Origin: Streptococcus halichoeri
Lineage (GTDB): Bacteria > Bacillota > Bacilli > Lactobacillales > Streptococcaceae
DNA: 64,000 nucleotides
Direction of reading: 5' to 3'
Assembly: GCF_009870755.1 (NCBI RefSeq)
Contig: NZ_WLZU01000004.1
Coordinates: 34,262-98,261, forward strand
A program made the translations under genes and the position numbers. Position 1 is the first letter of the stretch. Every line of letters starts with the position of its first letter. Positions 17,565-26,943 of the stretch are shown here, in pieces. The notes beneath the pieces are model-generated. The model searched no databases. It was not told the DNA's origin and saw only the letters and a list, made by a program, of their open reading frames with translations.

Positions 17565-19067
17565 TTATTTAACAGTGCGAATACGCATGGTGTTAGTACC
17601 ACCTGAACCAACTGGGACACCTGCAACAATAACAATATTATCACCAGATTGCACAAGTCCAGATTCCAAAGCAACTTTTTCAGCAACTTCGAACATGTCA
17701 TCTGTTGAAGATGGTTTTTCAGCAACAACTGGAATAACACCCCAAGTAACCATCAATGATTTTTGAACTTTTTCATCAAAGGTTACAGCTAAAATATCAG
17801 CATCTGGACGGAATTTAGAAATGGCACGAGCTGTATGACCAGTTTCAGTAATTGTTACAACCAGTTTGATGTCCATTGAATGCGTAGCGTCAGTCACAGC
17901 AGAAGCCACAACGTCTGTTTTGCTATCACGGGACAATTTAGAAGAGTCTAAACGACCATATTCTGATAGCAATGTTTGCGCATTCTTGTCAATGGTTGCC
18001 ATAGTGCGAACTGCTTCGACTGGGTATTTACCATTAGCTGATTCCCCAGAAAGCATGGTGGCATCGGTTCCGTCAATAACAGCGTTGAAGACATCAGAAA
18101 CTTCAGAGCGAGTAGCACGAGGTTTTTCAGTCATGGTTTCTAACATGTTTGTGGCTGTAATAACTTGTTTTCCAGCAGCATTTACTTTGGTAATAATCAT
18201 TTTTTGGAAAACTGGTACCATTTCAAATGGTACTTCGATTCCCATATCACCACGGGCAATCATGATACCATCTGCCGCTTCGATGATTTCATCAAGATTA
18301 TCAATCCCTTGTTGATTTTCAATCTTAGCAAACAACTGGACATGTTCATTGCCTGTTTCACGACAAATAGCACGGACTTCTTCAACGTCTTTTGCTGTAC
18401 GTACAAAAGAAATAGCAATGAAGTTCAAACCTTGTTTCAAACCAAAGCGAATATCATCGTTGTCACGTTCTGCAAGTGCTGGGAAAGGAATCTTAGTATT
18501 AGGAATATTGACACCTTTTTGTTTGGCGATGATGCCATCATTTTCCACTTTTACGACAAATTCACGATTAGAAATGTCTTTTTCAATCACTGTCAAGCCG
18601 AGTTTCCCATCGTCAATGAGAATCGTTTGACCAACAGCAACTTCATCATAAATATCAAGTGCTCCAGCAACGTTCAAAGCAATGACGTCACGAGTTGATT
18701 GAATACCTTGCTTGGTGGCAACACGGATGACTTCATCAGTAACATAGCTATATTCTTTAGCATCATCGCTAAAGAGTTCTGTACGCATTTCTGGGCCTTT
18801 GGTATCCAAAAGGAAGCCAACTTTTTGACGTGCCATTTCTTCTGCAAGACGAACGGTTGCCATACGTTCTCCTTGTTCTTGATGATCACCATGTGAGAAG
18901 TTAAAACGAAAGACATTAGCACCAGCTTCGATTAGTTCAGCAATTTTCTTTGCAGATGCTTCAACATCTAATTTGCCAGCCCAATAGCCGTCTTCACCAT
19001 ATTTTTTACCCCCACGGATCTCAACCGCAGGACCAAGTGTAGCAACGATTTTTACGCGTTTATTCAT
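17565..19067 (-). CDS. pyk: Pyruvate kinase
   Basis: 500 residues, full length for the streptococcal enzyme. Visible motifs: VATLGPAV near the N-terminus, FRFNFSHGDH, the catalytic IAKIENQQGIDN (about 240), MIARGDMGIEVP (near 270-282) and ATNMLETM. The C-terminal domain (about 365-500) ends in the TNTMRIRTVK tail. It converts phosphoenolpyruvate and ADP to pyruvate and ATP, the last ATP-yielding step of glycolysis. It follows pfkA by 63 bp in one operon; start preceded by AAGGGAGTGTC. Confidence 0.97.
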   Translation of the reverse strand: MNKRVKIVATLGPAVEIRGGKKYGEDGYWAGKLDVEASAKKIAELIEAGANVFRFNFSHGDHQEQGERMATVRLAEEMARQKVGFLLDTKGPEMRTELFSDDAKEYSYVTDEVIRVATKQGIQSTRDVIALNVAGALDIYDEVAVGQTILIDDGKLGLTVIEKDISNREFVVKVENDGIIAKQKGVNIPNTKIPFPALAERDNDDIRFGLKQGLNFIAISFVRTAKDVEEVRAICRETGNEHVQLFAKIENQQGIDNLDEIIEAADGIMIARGDMGIEVPFEMVPVFQKMIITKVNAAGKQVITATNMLETMTEKPRATRSEVSDVFNAVIDGTDATMLSGESANGKYPVEAVRTMATIDKNAQTLLSEYGRLDSSKLSRDSKTDVVASAVTDATHSMDIKLVVTITETGHTARAISKFRPDADILAVTFDEKVQKSLMVTWGVIPVVAEKPSSTDDMFEVAEKVALESGLVQSGDNIVIVAGVPVGSGGTNTMRIRTVK

Positions 19068-19130
19068 AGATAAATGACACTCCCTTATTAATAGTCAATT
19101 GTTATAAGTTTTCAACAAAGATAACTGCTC

Positions 19131-20222
<1,092 letters not shown>

Positions 20223-23200
20223 TTATTGATAAACCGTTTTCACTGCTAGCTTTTGGAGGGCCTGCTCAACCTCTGGAGTGAGGGCCAAACCCTGCCCTGA
20301 TAATTGAAGGGTTTCTTTTGTTTTTTTATAGTGCAAGATGACAGGAACATTTCCTTTGTGTAAGGCAAGTAGTTGAGAAATAGCCGTATCGTTTGAGTGA
20401 TCTTCTAGCAAAATCCACAATGCTTTTTCCTGTACAACTTCTATTCCTTGTAAGACAAGCTGCAGTTTTTGGTCCCGTTCTTTAACACGACCGCTTAAAT
20501 AATAGAATCCCCCTTCTTTAAGAAGGTCCTTGACCTGCATATAGGTATCAGGAAAAACGGTCACATCCATCTTGTGTTGGGTATCAAAGACTCGTAGAAA
20601 TGCCATTTGTTGGCCGCTTGATTTTGTGCGAATAATCCGAATGAATTCGATCTGGACCAAAAGGGTAGCTTGCTGGTCTTTGCTCAACTGGCCAATCATT
20701 TGAAATGGCTTGTTGCTACGCTTTGCAATTGCTAATAAAGGATGATCACTTAAGCCAATCCCAATCACTTCTTGTTCCATCTGATATTTTTCTGTTGCCG
20801 AATAATCCTCAGTCTCAGTCCAGCTAAAGGAAGAATCCGCAAACAATGAGCCCAATTCATTTATAAAAATTAACAGTCCATCTAAATTACTTAACATTTT
20901 ATGGCGATTGGCTTCAAAGCAATCAAAAAGTCCTGCTTTAATCAAAGGCTCCAAGATAGAGCGAACACGGTAATGCTCTGGCAAAGCAGACAAAAACGAC
21001 TCAAGCGAGTCAAAAGGTCTGTGCTCAATAATCCAATAAGTTAAATCACGCGGAATAGCTTTGATATGTTTCATTCCTAAAAGGATCGTATCTTGCTTGA
21101 ACATATCATGATAAGGAATAGTATTAATTGACAGACGACCAACCTTAAATCCATTCTCTAAAGCATCAGCAATATAATCACTATTAGAATAGTTCATCAT
21201 CACATCATAAAAAACGGCTGGATAATGAGCCTTAAAATAAGCCATCTGAAAGGCTAAAGCTGAATAGGCAAAGGCATGGCTTCGATTAAAGCCATATCCG
21301 GCAAACTTTACCATCCGGTCAAACAAAAAATGTGCCGTTTGTTCTGAGTGGCCCAATTGCAGAGCTCCTTGAACAAAAGCCTCTTGCATCTTTTGCATCT
21401 CCACCACATTTTTTTTAGACATGGCCCTGCGTAACAAATCCGCGTGACCCAAGGTAAAGCCAGCAAAGACTTGAGCAATCTGCATGACCTGCTCCTGATA
21501 GAGCATGATCCCATAAGTCGGCTCTAAAATAGCCGCGACAGCAGGATCAATCAAATCAACTGCTTCTTGTCCATTTCGCCGCTTAATGAAATTGGAAGTG
21601 TAATCACTTGCTCCTGGTCGATTCAGACTGGTAGTAGCGACAACATCCTCAAAACGATGAGGTTTAATTCTGCGCAATAAATGAATCGCTCCTGTTTGTT
21701 CAAACTGAAAGATTCCCTTGGTATCTCCTCGTGCAAACAAAGCCAGAGTCTTTTGATCCTCCAGATCAATCGCTTCAATCTTAAGCTCTTGACCGTAGTC
21801 TTTGGCAACCTTTTCTTGCATCCGCTGGACAAAGGTCAAATTGCGCAGACCCAAAAAATCCATTTTTAAGAGGCCGTTTGCTTCCACCGCAGCTGCATCA
21901 TACTGGGTAATCATCATATCTTCGCCACGCTTAAGTGGAATATAATCTGTTAGAAGTTGATCACTCATCACAATACCAGCTGCATGAATTGAAGTCTGAC
22001 GCGGATTACCTTCAATTCGCTTGGCAATCGCAAAAGCTTTTTGATATTCTAGCTTACTATTAATGACCTGTCGAAAACTAATATTGCTCTCAAACACAGA
22101 AGCTAGACTTTCTTTAAACCCTATTTTTTTCGTTAATTGGGTAAGTTCATATTCAGGCACACCAAAGCGTTTAAACACATCGCGAATTGCTTGCTTGGGG
22201 CCAAAGGTTGAAAAGGTCACAATTTGTGCTGAATGCTCCATACCATAACGATTGCGCACATAATGAAGAAACTCGGCGCGATAAACATCTGGTAAATCAA
22301 TATCAATATCTGGCATGCTAAAACGTTCTTTATTTAAAAAACGCTCAAAGAGCAGATTATTTTTAACCGGATCAATTCCTGTAATGTCAAGCGCATAGGC
22401 TACCAAACTCCCTGCGGCAGAACCACGCCCCATCCCCATATAATAGCCCTTGCTACGACCAAAGCGAAGCAAATCCCAGACAATTAAGAAATAGTCATCA
22501 AATCCCATTTCTGAAATCACCTGCAGTTCGTTAGTTAAACGGTCTTGATAAGGTTTTGTCCACAGTTTTTTGTCTTGCAAGCCTTGCGTAGTCAGCTCCA
22601 GTAATTCCTGCTGGGCTGGTTTTTCCATATTAAACCGCGGCAGTTTCAATTGCTGGTCAAATTCATAATGAATATCTGACACTAATGCTTCTAGATTGGC
22701 CAAAGCCTCTGGATAAGTTGCCGCAAAGGCTGCTGTCATATCGTGGCAACTTTTCAACTCAAGTCCTTGCTCAATCAAAGGCACATCCTTTAAGGAAATG
22801 TTTTCTTTGATTGCTTGCAAAACCTGCAAGGTTTCTCGCTCTTCCTCTTGAAAATAACGGACCTCTTGGAGGGCAATGAGTGGCCCTTGATAGTCATCTA
22901 CCACTGTTTTGGGGGTAACACCCAGATAATAAGGCAAAGGAAAGGCTGACGCCTGTTGATACTGGTTAGCCGAAATAATGAAAGCGAGACCCTCTTGATA
23001 ATTAACAACATCTGCTACTGACAAACGATCAGATAGCCGCAAAGTTGAAAGCTTCAGTAAATTTTTATAACCACGACTATTCTTAGCAATCATTTGCAAA
23101 TTAAAAGAAGCATCCTGCTCAACCAAGGTTACTTCTAGCCCGAGAACAGGGCGCAGCTGAGCTTTTAGACAGGCCTGAATGAAGTGGTAAGCACCATAAA

Positions 23201-23327
23201 GATTGTCTTTGTCCATAATGCCAAGTGTTTGATAGCCTAAGGCCTTTGCCTGCAAAATATAAGTACGTAGGTCAATCAAACTATCCATAAACGTATAGAC
23301 GGTTTTTGTATTTAGTTGTGCAAACAC
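20223..23327 (-). CDS. dnaE: DNA polymerase III alpha subunit DnaE
   Basis: 1034 residues, the size of the Gram-positive DnaE type. An N-terminal PHP domain (about 1-200) precedes the polymerase core, with GMGRGSAAGSLVAYAL near 300 and the metal-binding PDIDIDLPDVYR near 335-347, then QYDAAAVE and MDFLGLRNLT near 480-495 and the KKNVVEMQ region near 635. A C-terminal OB-fold follows (about 890-980). In Firmicutes DnaE extends RNA primers for PolC. The start is GTG at 23327, supported by GGGAGGAGCATCTA; the next ATG would truncate the PHP domain. It lies upstream of pfkA in the same direction, 78 bp apart. Confidence 0.95.
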   Translation of the reverse strand: MFAQLNTKTVYTFMDSLIDLRTYILQAKALGYQTLGIMDKDNLYGAYHFIQACLKAQLRPVLGLEVTLVEQDASFNLQMIAKNSRGYKNLLKLSTLRLSDRLSVADVVNYQEGLAFIISANQYQQASAFPLPYYLGVTPKTVVDDYQGPLIALQEVRYFQEEERETLQVLQAIKENISLKDVPLIEQGLELKSCHDMTAAFAATYPEALANLEALVSDIHYEFDQQLKLPRFNMEKPAQQELLELTTQGLQDKKLWTKPYQDRLTNELQVISEMGFDDYFLIVWDLLRFGRSKGYYMGMGRGSAAGSLVAYALDITGIDPVKNNLLFERFLNKERFSMPDIDIDLPDVYRAEFLHYVRNRYGMEHSAQIVTFSTFGPKQAIRDVFKRFGVPEYELTQLTKKIGFKESLASVFESNISFRQVINSKLEYQKAFAIAKRIEGNPRQTSIHAAGIVMSDQLLTDYIPLKRGEDMMITQYDAAAVEANGLLKMDFLGLRNLTFVQRMQEKVAKDYGQELKIEAIDLEDQKTLALFARGDTKGIFQFEQTGAIHLLRRIKPHRFEDVVATTSLNRPGASDYTSNFIKRRNGQEAVDLIDPAVAAILEPTYGIMLYQEQVMQIAQVFAGFTLGHADLLRRAMSKKNVVEMQKMQEAFVQGALQLGHSEQTAHFLFDRMVKFAGYGFNRSHAFAYSALAFQMAYFKAHYPAVFYDVMMNYSNSDYIADALENGFKVGRLSINTIPYHDMFKQDTILLGMKHIKAIPRDLTYWIIEHRPFDSLESFLSALPEHYRVRSILEPLIKAGLFDCFEANRHKMLSNLDGLLIFINELGSLFADSSFSWTETEDYSATEKYQMEQEVIGIGLSDHPLLAIAKRSNKPFQMIGQLSKDQQATLLVQIEFIRIIRTKSSGQQMAFLRVFDTQHKMDVTVFPDTYMQVKDLLKEGGFYYLSGRVKERDQKLQLVLQGIEVVQEKALWILLEDHSNDTAISQLLALHKGNVPVILHYKKTKETLQLSGQGLALTPEVEQALQKLAVKTVYQ

Positions 23328-23440
23328 TAGATGCTCCTCCCACTAAAAAAACTGTTTTCTCTATTATACTATGAAATGCTTTGACCTGGGCGTTTTTTAT
23401 GCTCTTCCAAAATGGAGTCAAAAACTTATCAGCCTTTTTC

Positions 23441-23469
23441 TTGACAATTAGACTTTTGTTCTGTATCAT
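23441..23469 (+). promoter_or_regulatory. Promoter of the GntR-ABC operon, with possible operator
   Basis: TTGACA (23441-23446), 17-base spacer, TATCAT (23464-23469). GTA and TAC half-sites flank the -10 (GTATCATTTACATAGTAC, 23463-23480), a spacing seen for YtrA-type GntR regulators, so autoregulation is plausible. Confidence 0.75.
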
Positions 23470-23507
23470 TTACATAGTACAATCAAATCTTTTTGAAAGG
23501 AGTCCAG

Positions 23508-23876
23508 ATGGCTTGGAAATTTGATGAAAAATCTCCCATTTATGCGCAAATTGCAAACCACATTTTAATGCAAATTGTTAGCCAGGAAATTCAAAGTGGA
23601 GATCAACTGCCAACTGTTCGCGAATATGCAGAAACAGCCGGTGTCAATCCTAATACCATGCAACGTGCTTTCACCGAACTTGAACGCCAAGGCATTGTCT
23701 ATTCTCAGCGCACCGCCGGGCGCTTTGTAACAGATAACCAAGATCTTATTGCTAGTAAGCGCCGAGAGCTAGCCCATCAAGAATTGGAAACTTTTACAAA
23801 GAACATGATCCGCATGGGCTACGAAAAAATGCAAATACTACCAGTTCTTGAATCCTATTTAAAGGAGGTTAACTAA
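23508..23876 (+). CDS. GntR family regulator, YtrA subfamily
   Basis: 122 residues: an N-terminal GntR winged helix (about 10-75; SPIYAQIANHI, GDQLPTVREYAETAGVNPNTMQRAFTELE) and a short helical tail instead of an effector domain, which is the YtrA arrangement. Such regulators repress the ABC transporter encoded with them. The start is ATG at 23508, after GAAAGGAGTCCAG. The stop codon TAA directly abuts the ATG of the ATPase gene, and AAAGGAGG near its end serves that gene. Confidence 0.88.
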   Translation: MAWKFDEKSPIYAQIANHILMQIVSQEIQSGDQLPTVREYAETAGVNPNTMQRAFTELERQGIVYSQRTAGRFVTDNQDLIASKRRELAHQELETFTKNMIRMGYEKMQILPVLESYLKEVN

Positions 23877-24575
23877 ATGTCAAACTTATTGCAGCTCCAC
23901 CACATTTCCAAAACGTATCATAAAAAACCGGTGATTGATGACCTGACTCTGACGATTCCTTCAGGAAAGATTATCGGTTTATTAGGCCCAAACGGAAGTG
24001 GTAAAACAACCCTCATCAAAATGATTAACGGCCTCCTCCAACCTAATAAAGGAGACATTGTCATTGATGGTTTTCGTCCTTCCATTGATACCAAAAAAAT
24101 CGTCTCTTATTTACCTGATACCAGTTACTTGCGTGAAGAAATGAAGCTTTCAGATATTATTGAATTTTTCGATGATTTTTATGAAGATTTCGACCGCACC
24201 CGTGCTCATAGTTTACTGCGTGACTTAAATCTTGATTTAAACGACTATCTAAAGAATCTCTCAAAAGGTAACAAAGAAAAGGTACAACTCATCTTAGTAA
24301 TGAGTCGTAAAGCTAAACTTTATGTCCTTGATGAGCCAATCGGTGGGGTTGATCCAGCCGCACGTGATTATATTTTACGAACAATTATTAATAATTACTG
24401 TGAGGAATCTTCTGTTTTAATTTCCACCCACTTGATCACTGATATTGAACCCATCTTAGATGAAGTTATTTTCCTAAAAGATGGCAAAATTCTCCTTCAA
24501 GGCGGTACAGATGATTTACGCCAAGAATATCATTTATCCATTGATGCCTTATTTAGAGAAAAATGTCGGATTTAG
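23877..24575 (+). CDS. ABC transporter ATP-binding protein
   Basis: 232 residues with a full nucleotide-binding domain: Walker A GPNGSGKTTLIK (about 39-50), a signature region reading LSKGNKEKVQL in place of LSGGQ (about 127-137), Walker B LYVLDEPIGGVDP (about 148-160) and the switch histidine in ISTHLI (about 182-187). It pairs with the membrane protein encoded next. GntR-linked pairs of this kind are often efflux systems for antimicrobials or cell-wall stress; the substrate is unknown here. Confidence 0.88.
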   Translation: MSNLLQLHHISKTYHKKPVIDDLTLTIPSGKIIGLLGPNGSGKTTLIKMINGLLQPNKGDIVIDGFRPSIDTKKIVSYLPDTSYLREEMKLSDIIEFFDDFYEDFDRTRAHSLLRDLNLDLNDYLKNLSKGNKEKVQLILVMSRKAKLYVLDEPIGGVDPAARDYILRTIINNYCEESSVLISTHLITDIEPILDEVIFLKDGKILLQGGTDDLRQEYHLSIDALFREKCRI

Positions 24576-24584
24576 GAGGAAGTT

Positions 24585-25367
24585 ATGTTTGGAAAATTAT
24601 TAAAGTATGAATTTAAGTCAATTGGTAAATGGTACTTTGCCTTAAACGCCGGAGTGATTGCTATTGCGGCTATCTTATCTTTCACCATTAAAATCTCAGC
24701 TGCTTCAACCTTCTCAGGTGACAATATTTTTACTAAAATTATTCCTTTCACGCTGATTTTAACCTTTGGTGCCTTAATTGCTGGCTCATTACTGGCTACC
24801 TTATTAATCATTATCAATCGCTTCAATAAAAATCTCTTTGGTCGTGAAGGGTATTTGACCATGACCCTACCGGTATCTGAGCATCAATTAATTCTCTCAA
24901 AATTCATCACATCTTTTGTATGCAGTCTGTTTAACAGCATCGTCTTATGCTTAGCAATCTTTATCCTGATCATTCCTCAAGTCAGCTGGAACAGCTTTCT
25001 CAAACAGTTCAACCAGCTGATGTCTCAGGTTGCCAGTCATTATGATGTCGTCCTTGGTTTATTGCTCTACTTCCTAATTGGTAGTATCTATGCGATTTTG
25101 TTAATTTACTTAGCCATTTCCATCGGGCAACTTTTTGCTAATCACAGAGGACTCAAAGGCATTATCGCTTATGCCGCCATCAGCATTGCTACTAGTGCTT
25201 TGTTGTCTTATTTAAATACCAACGTTTTCCACTTTAATGGTCATGAAGTTGATTATCTCTTGGAAAGCAATTTCTATTGGATTACCATTATTGAGCAAGC
25301 GATTTTAATAGGGATTGTCTATTTCAGTACCCACTTCATCCTTAAAAATAAACTTAATTTGCAATAA
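24585..25367 (+). CDS. ABC transporter permease, six transmembrane segments
   Basis: 260 residues with about six hydrophobic segments (near 20-40, 52-78, 106-128, 155-182, 192-212 and 228-255). No conserved catalytic motif. The start follows GGAGGAAGTT, 9 bp after the ATPase gene, so the three genes form one operon. It is the membrane partner of the preceding ATPase, probably acting as a homodimer; substrate unknown. Confidence 0.85.
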   Translation: MFGKLLKYEFKSIGKWYFALNAGVIAIAAILSFTIKISAASTFSGDNIFTKIIPFTLILTFGALIAGSLLATLLIIINRFNKNLFGREGYLTMTLPVSEHQLILSKFITSFVCSLFNSIVLCLAIFILIIPQVSWNSFLKQFNQLMSQVASHYDVVLGLLLYFLIGSIYAILLIYLAISIGQLFANHRGLKGIIAYAAISIATSALLSYLNTNVFHFNGHEVDYLLESNFYWITIIEQAILIGIVYFSTHFILKNKLNLQ

Positions 25368-25370
25368 TTT

Positions 25371-25400
25371 AAAAAGCTTGGACAATGTGCCAAGCTTTTT
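25371..25400. terminator. Bidirectional terminator between convergent genes
   Basis: AAAAAGCTTGG and CCAAGCTTTTT form a perfect 11-bp stem with a 7-8 base loop; the stem also gives T-runs on both strands. It serves the ABC operon and the convergent TVP38 gene, whose stop codon it reaches. Confidence 0.88.
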
Positions 25401-26010
25401 AATGATGTAGCCATTTAAGTAAGTCCCCACCAAAAATCAGTAGGTAACTATAACTAATAATTGAAATTGGTTTTGAAAGTAAAATAATAATCAAAAAACG
25501 CTTAAAGCTCATTCGCGTCAAACCTGTCAACATGACCATCAAATCGGCCGGTGATACGGGCGAAGCCATACAAAATATGAAGAATCTTTCATAACCCTTA
25601 GTGTCAAGCCTTTGTTCGTATTTCTGAAACGTCTTTTGATCAACAAATAATAGAATAAACTTGACTCCGTAGACACGAACAAGTTCAAATAGAATAATAC
25701 TACCTACAATAATCCCCACATAATTGTAAATAAACCCTTCAACTGGGCCAAAGATAACAAAACCAGCGACCGTGGTCAGGCCACCAGGTATAACAGGGAA
25801 GATGATTTGAAAAATTTGGACAACAATAAAAATAAATGGTCCCCAGAAATGGTAGCGAAGAATAAAGTGCTTTAAAGCATTCGTATCACTCAGTAAGCCT
25901 TTTTTATAAAGCCAAAAAGCTGTAATAAAAGAAGCAATCAGGGCAAGAATGCCTAGAAGTTTGAAAGTTTTCTGAAAGAAAACATAGTATCTTGAATTGT
26001 CATTATTCAT
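25399..26010 (-). CDS. TVP38/TMEM64 (DedA-like) membrane protein
   Basis: 203 residues, about five hydrophobic segments. The SNARE-associated/DedA core is recognisable: FPVIPGGLTTVAGFVIFGP (about 70-90), NYVGIIVGSIILF, and MASPVSPADLMVMLTGLTRMSFKRF (about 145-170). Members are implicated in lipid transport across membranes; the specific substrate is unknown. I start it at the ATG at 26010. There is no Shine-Dalgarno sequence, and a strong extended -10 ends only six bases before this ATG, so the message may be leaderless. A TTG six codons upstream would fall inside the promoter. Confidence 0.82.
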   Translation of the reverse strand: MNNDNSRYYVFFQKTFKLLGILALIASFITAFWLYKKGLLSDTNALKHFILRYHFWGPFIFIVVQIFQIIFPVIPGGLTTVAGFVIFGPVEGFIYNYVGIIVGSIILFELVRVYGVKFILLFVDQKTFQKYEQRLDTKGYERFFIFCMASPVSPADLMVMLTGLTRMSFKRFLIIILLSKPISIISYSYLLIFGGDLLKWLHH

Positions 26011-26016
26011 ACTGTT

Positions 26017-26025
26017 ATCATAGCA
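26017..26025 (-). promoter_or_regulatory. Extended -10 six bases before the start codon
   Basis: Minus strand TGCTATGAT; the TATGAT (26017-26022) is separated from ATG by six bases, so transcription should begin at or next to the A of the start codon. Confidence 0.6.
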
Positions 26026-26059
26026 CAAGAAAGCTTTTTTTGCTATTTAAAATAAAAAC

Positions 26060-26068
26060 TGGTATAAT
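26060..26068 (+). promoter_or_regulatory. Extended -10 promoter of ssrA
   Basis: TGGTATAAT (TATAAT 26063-26068), 30 bases before the mature 5' end of tmRNA. The -35 region is weak. Confidence 0.7.
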
Positions 26069-26098
26069 TACAGATGGAGAGAGAACTCTTTATTTTAT

Positions 26099-26448
26099 GG
26101 GGTTGTTACGGATTCGACAGGCATTATGAGACATATTTTGCGACTCATCGGCAGATGTAAAAGTGCCAGTTAAATATAACTGCAAAAAATACAAACACTT
26201 ACGCATTAGCTGCCTAAAAACCAGCTAGCGTGACGCTTACAAAATTGCTTGTGTTTTGCTAAGCGTCTTAAATCAGCAAGCTACGGTTAAGGAATTGTCT
26301 AGTTTCTTAACAAGAGATTGATAGACTCGCACGTGGTTGATTTGAGTTATGTGTCCACCTCGTTGTTAAACTAAGACATAACCTATGGTTGTAGACAAAT
26401 ATGTTGGCAGATGTTTGGACGTGGGTTCGACTCCCACCAGCTCCATCA
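26099..26448 (+). ncRNA. ssrA: Transfer-messenger RNA (tmRNA)
   Basis: About 350 bases. The 5' end GGGGTTG pairs with CAGCTCC at the 3' end to form the alanine-tRNA-like acceptor; the T-arm GGGTTCGACTCCC is intact. The resume codon GCA is at 26182, and the tag reads AKNTNTYALAA before TAA at 26215. CCA is not encoded in the usual form (ATCA follows CTCC), so it must be added after processing. tmRNA rescues stalled ribosomes with SmpB. A terminator follows at 26478-26503. Confidence 0.96.
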
Positions 26449-26452
26449 ATAC

Positions 26453-26568
26453 TTACCGTAACTTTCTATAAGTTCTTAAAACCTTGTTAAATCAAGGTTT
26501 TTTCTTTTTGGCTTGTTCATGAGTTACCGTAACTTTCTATATTATTGAGACCCAAATTGAGACCCAAA
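26453..26568. repeat. Direct repeats after the tmRNA gene, possible att scar
   Basis: An 18-base sequence TTACCGTAACTTTCTATA occurs at 26453-26470 and again at 26524-26541, with the ssrA terminator between them. Immediately afterwards a 13-base unit ATTGAGACCCAAA is repeated in tandem (26544-26568). Repeats just beyond the 3' end of ssrA are typical of integration sites; no integrase remains. Confidence 0.6.
26478..26503 (+). terminator. ssrA terminator
   Basis: AAACCTTG/CAAGGTTT stem with a short loop followed by TTTTTCTTTTT. Confidence 0.85.
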
Positions 26569-26883
26569 AACTATTTTTAAAACTTTTTAAAATCTTTTTT
26601 CATTTAATACAGCTCAATTCTCTCAAAACCTCTTCCACAACTTCCATTGACTGTATCATAATAAAGTAAAACACAAAAAACGCCCAGAAATTAATCTGAG
26701 CGGTTTTGTTTTATCTCGGAGCTTTACCTCCTATTTTCTGTAAAGAAAAAAGTTTCTAGGAAAAAGTTTCATTAAATTTAATCTTATCATCTCATAGCAC
26801 CCATAAGAATAGGAATACGCTAATAATAAAAGGGTATAATTGGAATTAAGTGTGGTATATTTTAACTTATACTTAATTATTAA
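26569..26883. other. AT-rich intergenic region with a plus-strand terminator
   Basis: A hairpin CGCCCAGA/TCTGAGCG with a T-rich tail lies at 26681-26712. On the minus strand a 20-codon open stretch (around 26595-26655) could be the tail of a lost gene. Nothing else is recognisable. Confidence 0.4.
26681..26712 (+). terminator. Terminator without intact upstream gene
   Basis: CGC(C)CAGA and TCTG(A)GCG pair across a six-base loop and are followed by GTTTTGTTTT. It may be left from a deleted element inserted after ssrA. Confidence 0.55.
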
Positions 26884-26912
26884 TTGACAGCTATGTCTTT
26901 CTGATATATAAT
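26884..26912 (+). promoter_or_regulatory. Promoter of the UhpT-like transporter
   Basis: Consensus TTGACA (26884-26889), 17-base spacer, TATAAT (26907-26912). Such a strong promoter suggests constitutive expression unless repressed. Confidence 0.85.
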
Positions 26913-26943
26913 TAACACGATTAAAATTAGAAAGGTTAACTTT

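Noticed and set aside
17866..18698. Long plus-strand frames inside pyk
   Set aside because: Antisense shadows of a highly conserved gene; no ribosome binding site.
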